6,031 bases of DNA, from assembly GCA_028690275.1 (NCBI GenBank), contig JAQVBN010000039.1, forward strand, positions 1-6,031, read 5' to 3'. Below are positions 5,676-6,031 of the stretch, in pieces (the first letter of the stretch is position 1; every line of letters starts with the position of its first letter). The notes below the pieces were generated by a model. It was not told the DNA's origin, searched no databases, and was given only the letters and a program-made list of their open reading frames with translations. A program made the translations under genes and the position numbers. This DNA comes from Minisyncoccota bacterium. GTDB taxonomy: Bacteria; Patescibacteriota; Minisyncoccia; Minisyncoccales; Minisyncoccaceae.

Positions 5676-6031
5676 CTATTTGTATTTTTTATCAAATTTG
5701 ATTTTAGAAATAACTGTTTCTTTCCTATATTTACAATAATCACAGTTAGGATTCATTTCTGGTATTTCGTTCTTCATTAAACATTCTTTAATCTCCATTA
5801 ATTTAGGTTCTATCCAGGAAGTGTCTCCAGTATAAGGAATGATTTTCATCTTAAATTCTAATTTAGCGTCAAATTTAGGTTGTCCTACATCCCCATTACA
5901 ATACAAGAAATATCCAGTATCGGAAACTTCAAAACCATTATTTCTTACTAACCATTGATATATTTCCATTTGTCTTTTATATCCATTTTGCCATTCAGCA
6001 TCCAAATTAACTTCTCCGTCTTTTGCGGTAG
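5676..6031 (-). CDS. PD-(D/E)XK nuclease-like protein (RecB/AddB/Cas4 type), C-terminal 117 residues, cut by the window edge
   Basis: The frame is open to the right edge, so only the C-terminal 117 residues are seen. An apparent start at the TTG at 6003-6005 is an internal Leu codon, since eight more sense codons (TAKDGEVN) precede it. The visible part has KRQMEIYQWL, matching the Q-x-x-x-Y motif that follows the catalytic core in RecB-family PD-(D/E)XK nucleases. A strand-rich segment (GYFLYCNGD, then KLEFKMKIIPY) and an amphipathic helix follow. Near the end, NCDYCKYRKE holds a Cys-x-x-Cys pair, like part of the C-terminal cysteine cluster that binds Fe-S or metal in AddB and Cas4 proteins. 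The catalytic Asp and Glu-x-Lys should lie beyond the window and cannot be checked. Its TAG stop directly abuts the xseA start, so it is probably co-expressed with exonuclease VII. The family is fairly sure; the exact role is not. Confidence 0.75.
   Translation of the reverse strand, partial: TAKDGEVNLDAEWQNGYKRQMEIYQWLVRNNGFEVSDTGYFLYCNGDVGQPKFDAKLEFKMKIIPYTGDTSWIEPKLMEIKECLMKNEIPEMNPNCDYCKYRKETVISKIKFDKKYK

Noticed and set aside
5676..6005. Reading the rightmost gene as a complete 109-residue protein starting at TTG (6003-6005)
   Set aside because: The same frame stays open to the window edge and the family's catalytic core lies upstream of this point, so the TTG is an internal Leu codon of a longer gene.
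1..6031. Alternative genetic code (TGA as Gly, as in some CPR lineages)
   Set aside because: No long conserved gene here has an in-frame TGA, Gly is encoded by GGN throughout, and the only TGA in use ends the small membrane protein gene.

Overview
This is a strongly AT-rich, gene-dense window that reads as an ordinary housekeeping segment of a small bacterial genome, most likely from the Candidate Phyla Radiation (Patescibacteria), and within it Parcubacteria. The evidence is the compact divergent forms of universal proteins (L27 with an altered N-terminal tail, CTP synthase with an altered pyrimidine-site motif, a CPPC thioredoxin, a 66-residue XseB), tiny or overlapping gene junctions, and start codons with almost no Shine-Dalgarno sequence. 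The presence of L9 fits Parcubacteria better than Microgenomates, which as I recall usually lack it. The standard code (table 11) fits: no long gene needs an in-frame TGA, and one gene ends in TGA. The lineage call is inference from protein flavour, not a tree.

Layout: all genes lie on the minus strand except rpmA. Read in the direction of transcription from the right edge, the first unit is the C-terminal part of a PD-(D/E)XK-type nuclease (cut by the window end), xseA and xseB (the two subunits of exonuclease VII), and trxA (thioredoxin). Their junctions are 0, -20 and +6 bp. A 67-bp gap follows, with a weak candidate promoter. The second unit is a secreted or membrane-anchored S41 C-terminal processing protease, rplI (L9) and pyrG (CTP synthase), with gaps of 10 and 5 bp.

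pyrG converges on the only plus-strand gene, rpmA (L27). The short space between them holds two consecutive hairpins with T tracts, one of which runs into the last codons of pyrG. Left of rpmA and divergent from it, a 63-residue single-pass membrane protein overlaps the start of uppS (undecaprenyl diphosphate synthase), which runs off the left edge.

Functionally the right half is a DNA-processing group (nuclease plus exonuclease VII) with a thiol-redox protein. The middle combines envelope proteolysis, ribosome and nucleotide synthesis genes. The left edge begins cell-wall lipid-carrier synthesis. No gene-free stretch exceeds 70 bases. I see no mobile element, CRISPR array, tRNA, rRNA or riboswitch, and no convincing new system. 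The items worth a second look are active-site variations and compact regulatory overlaps.
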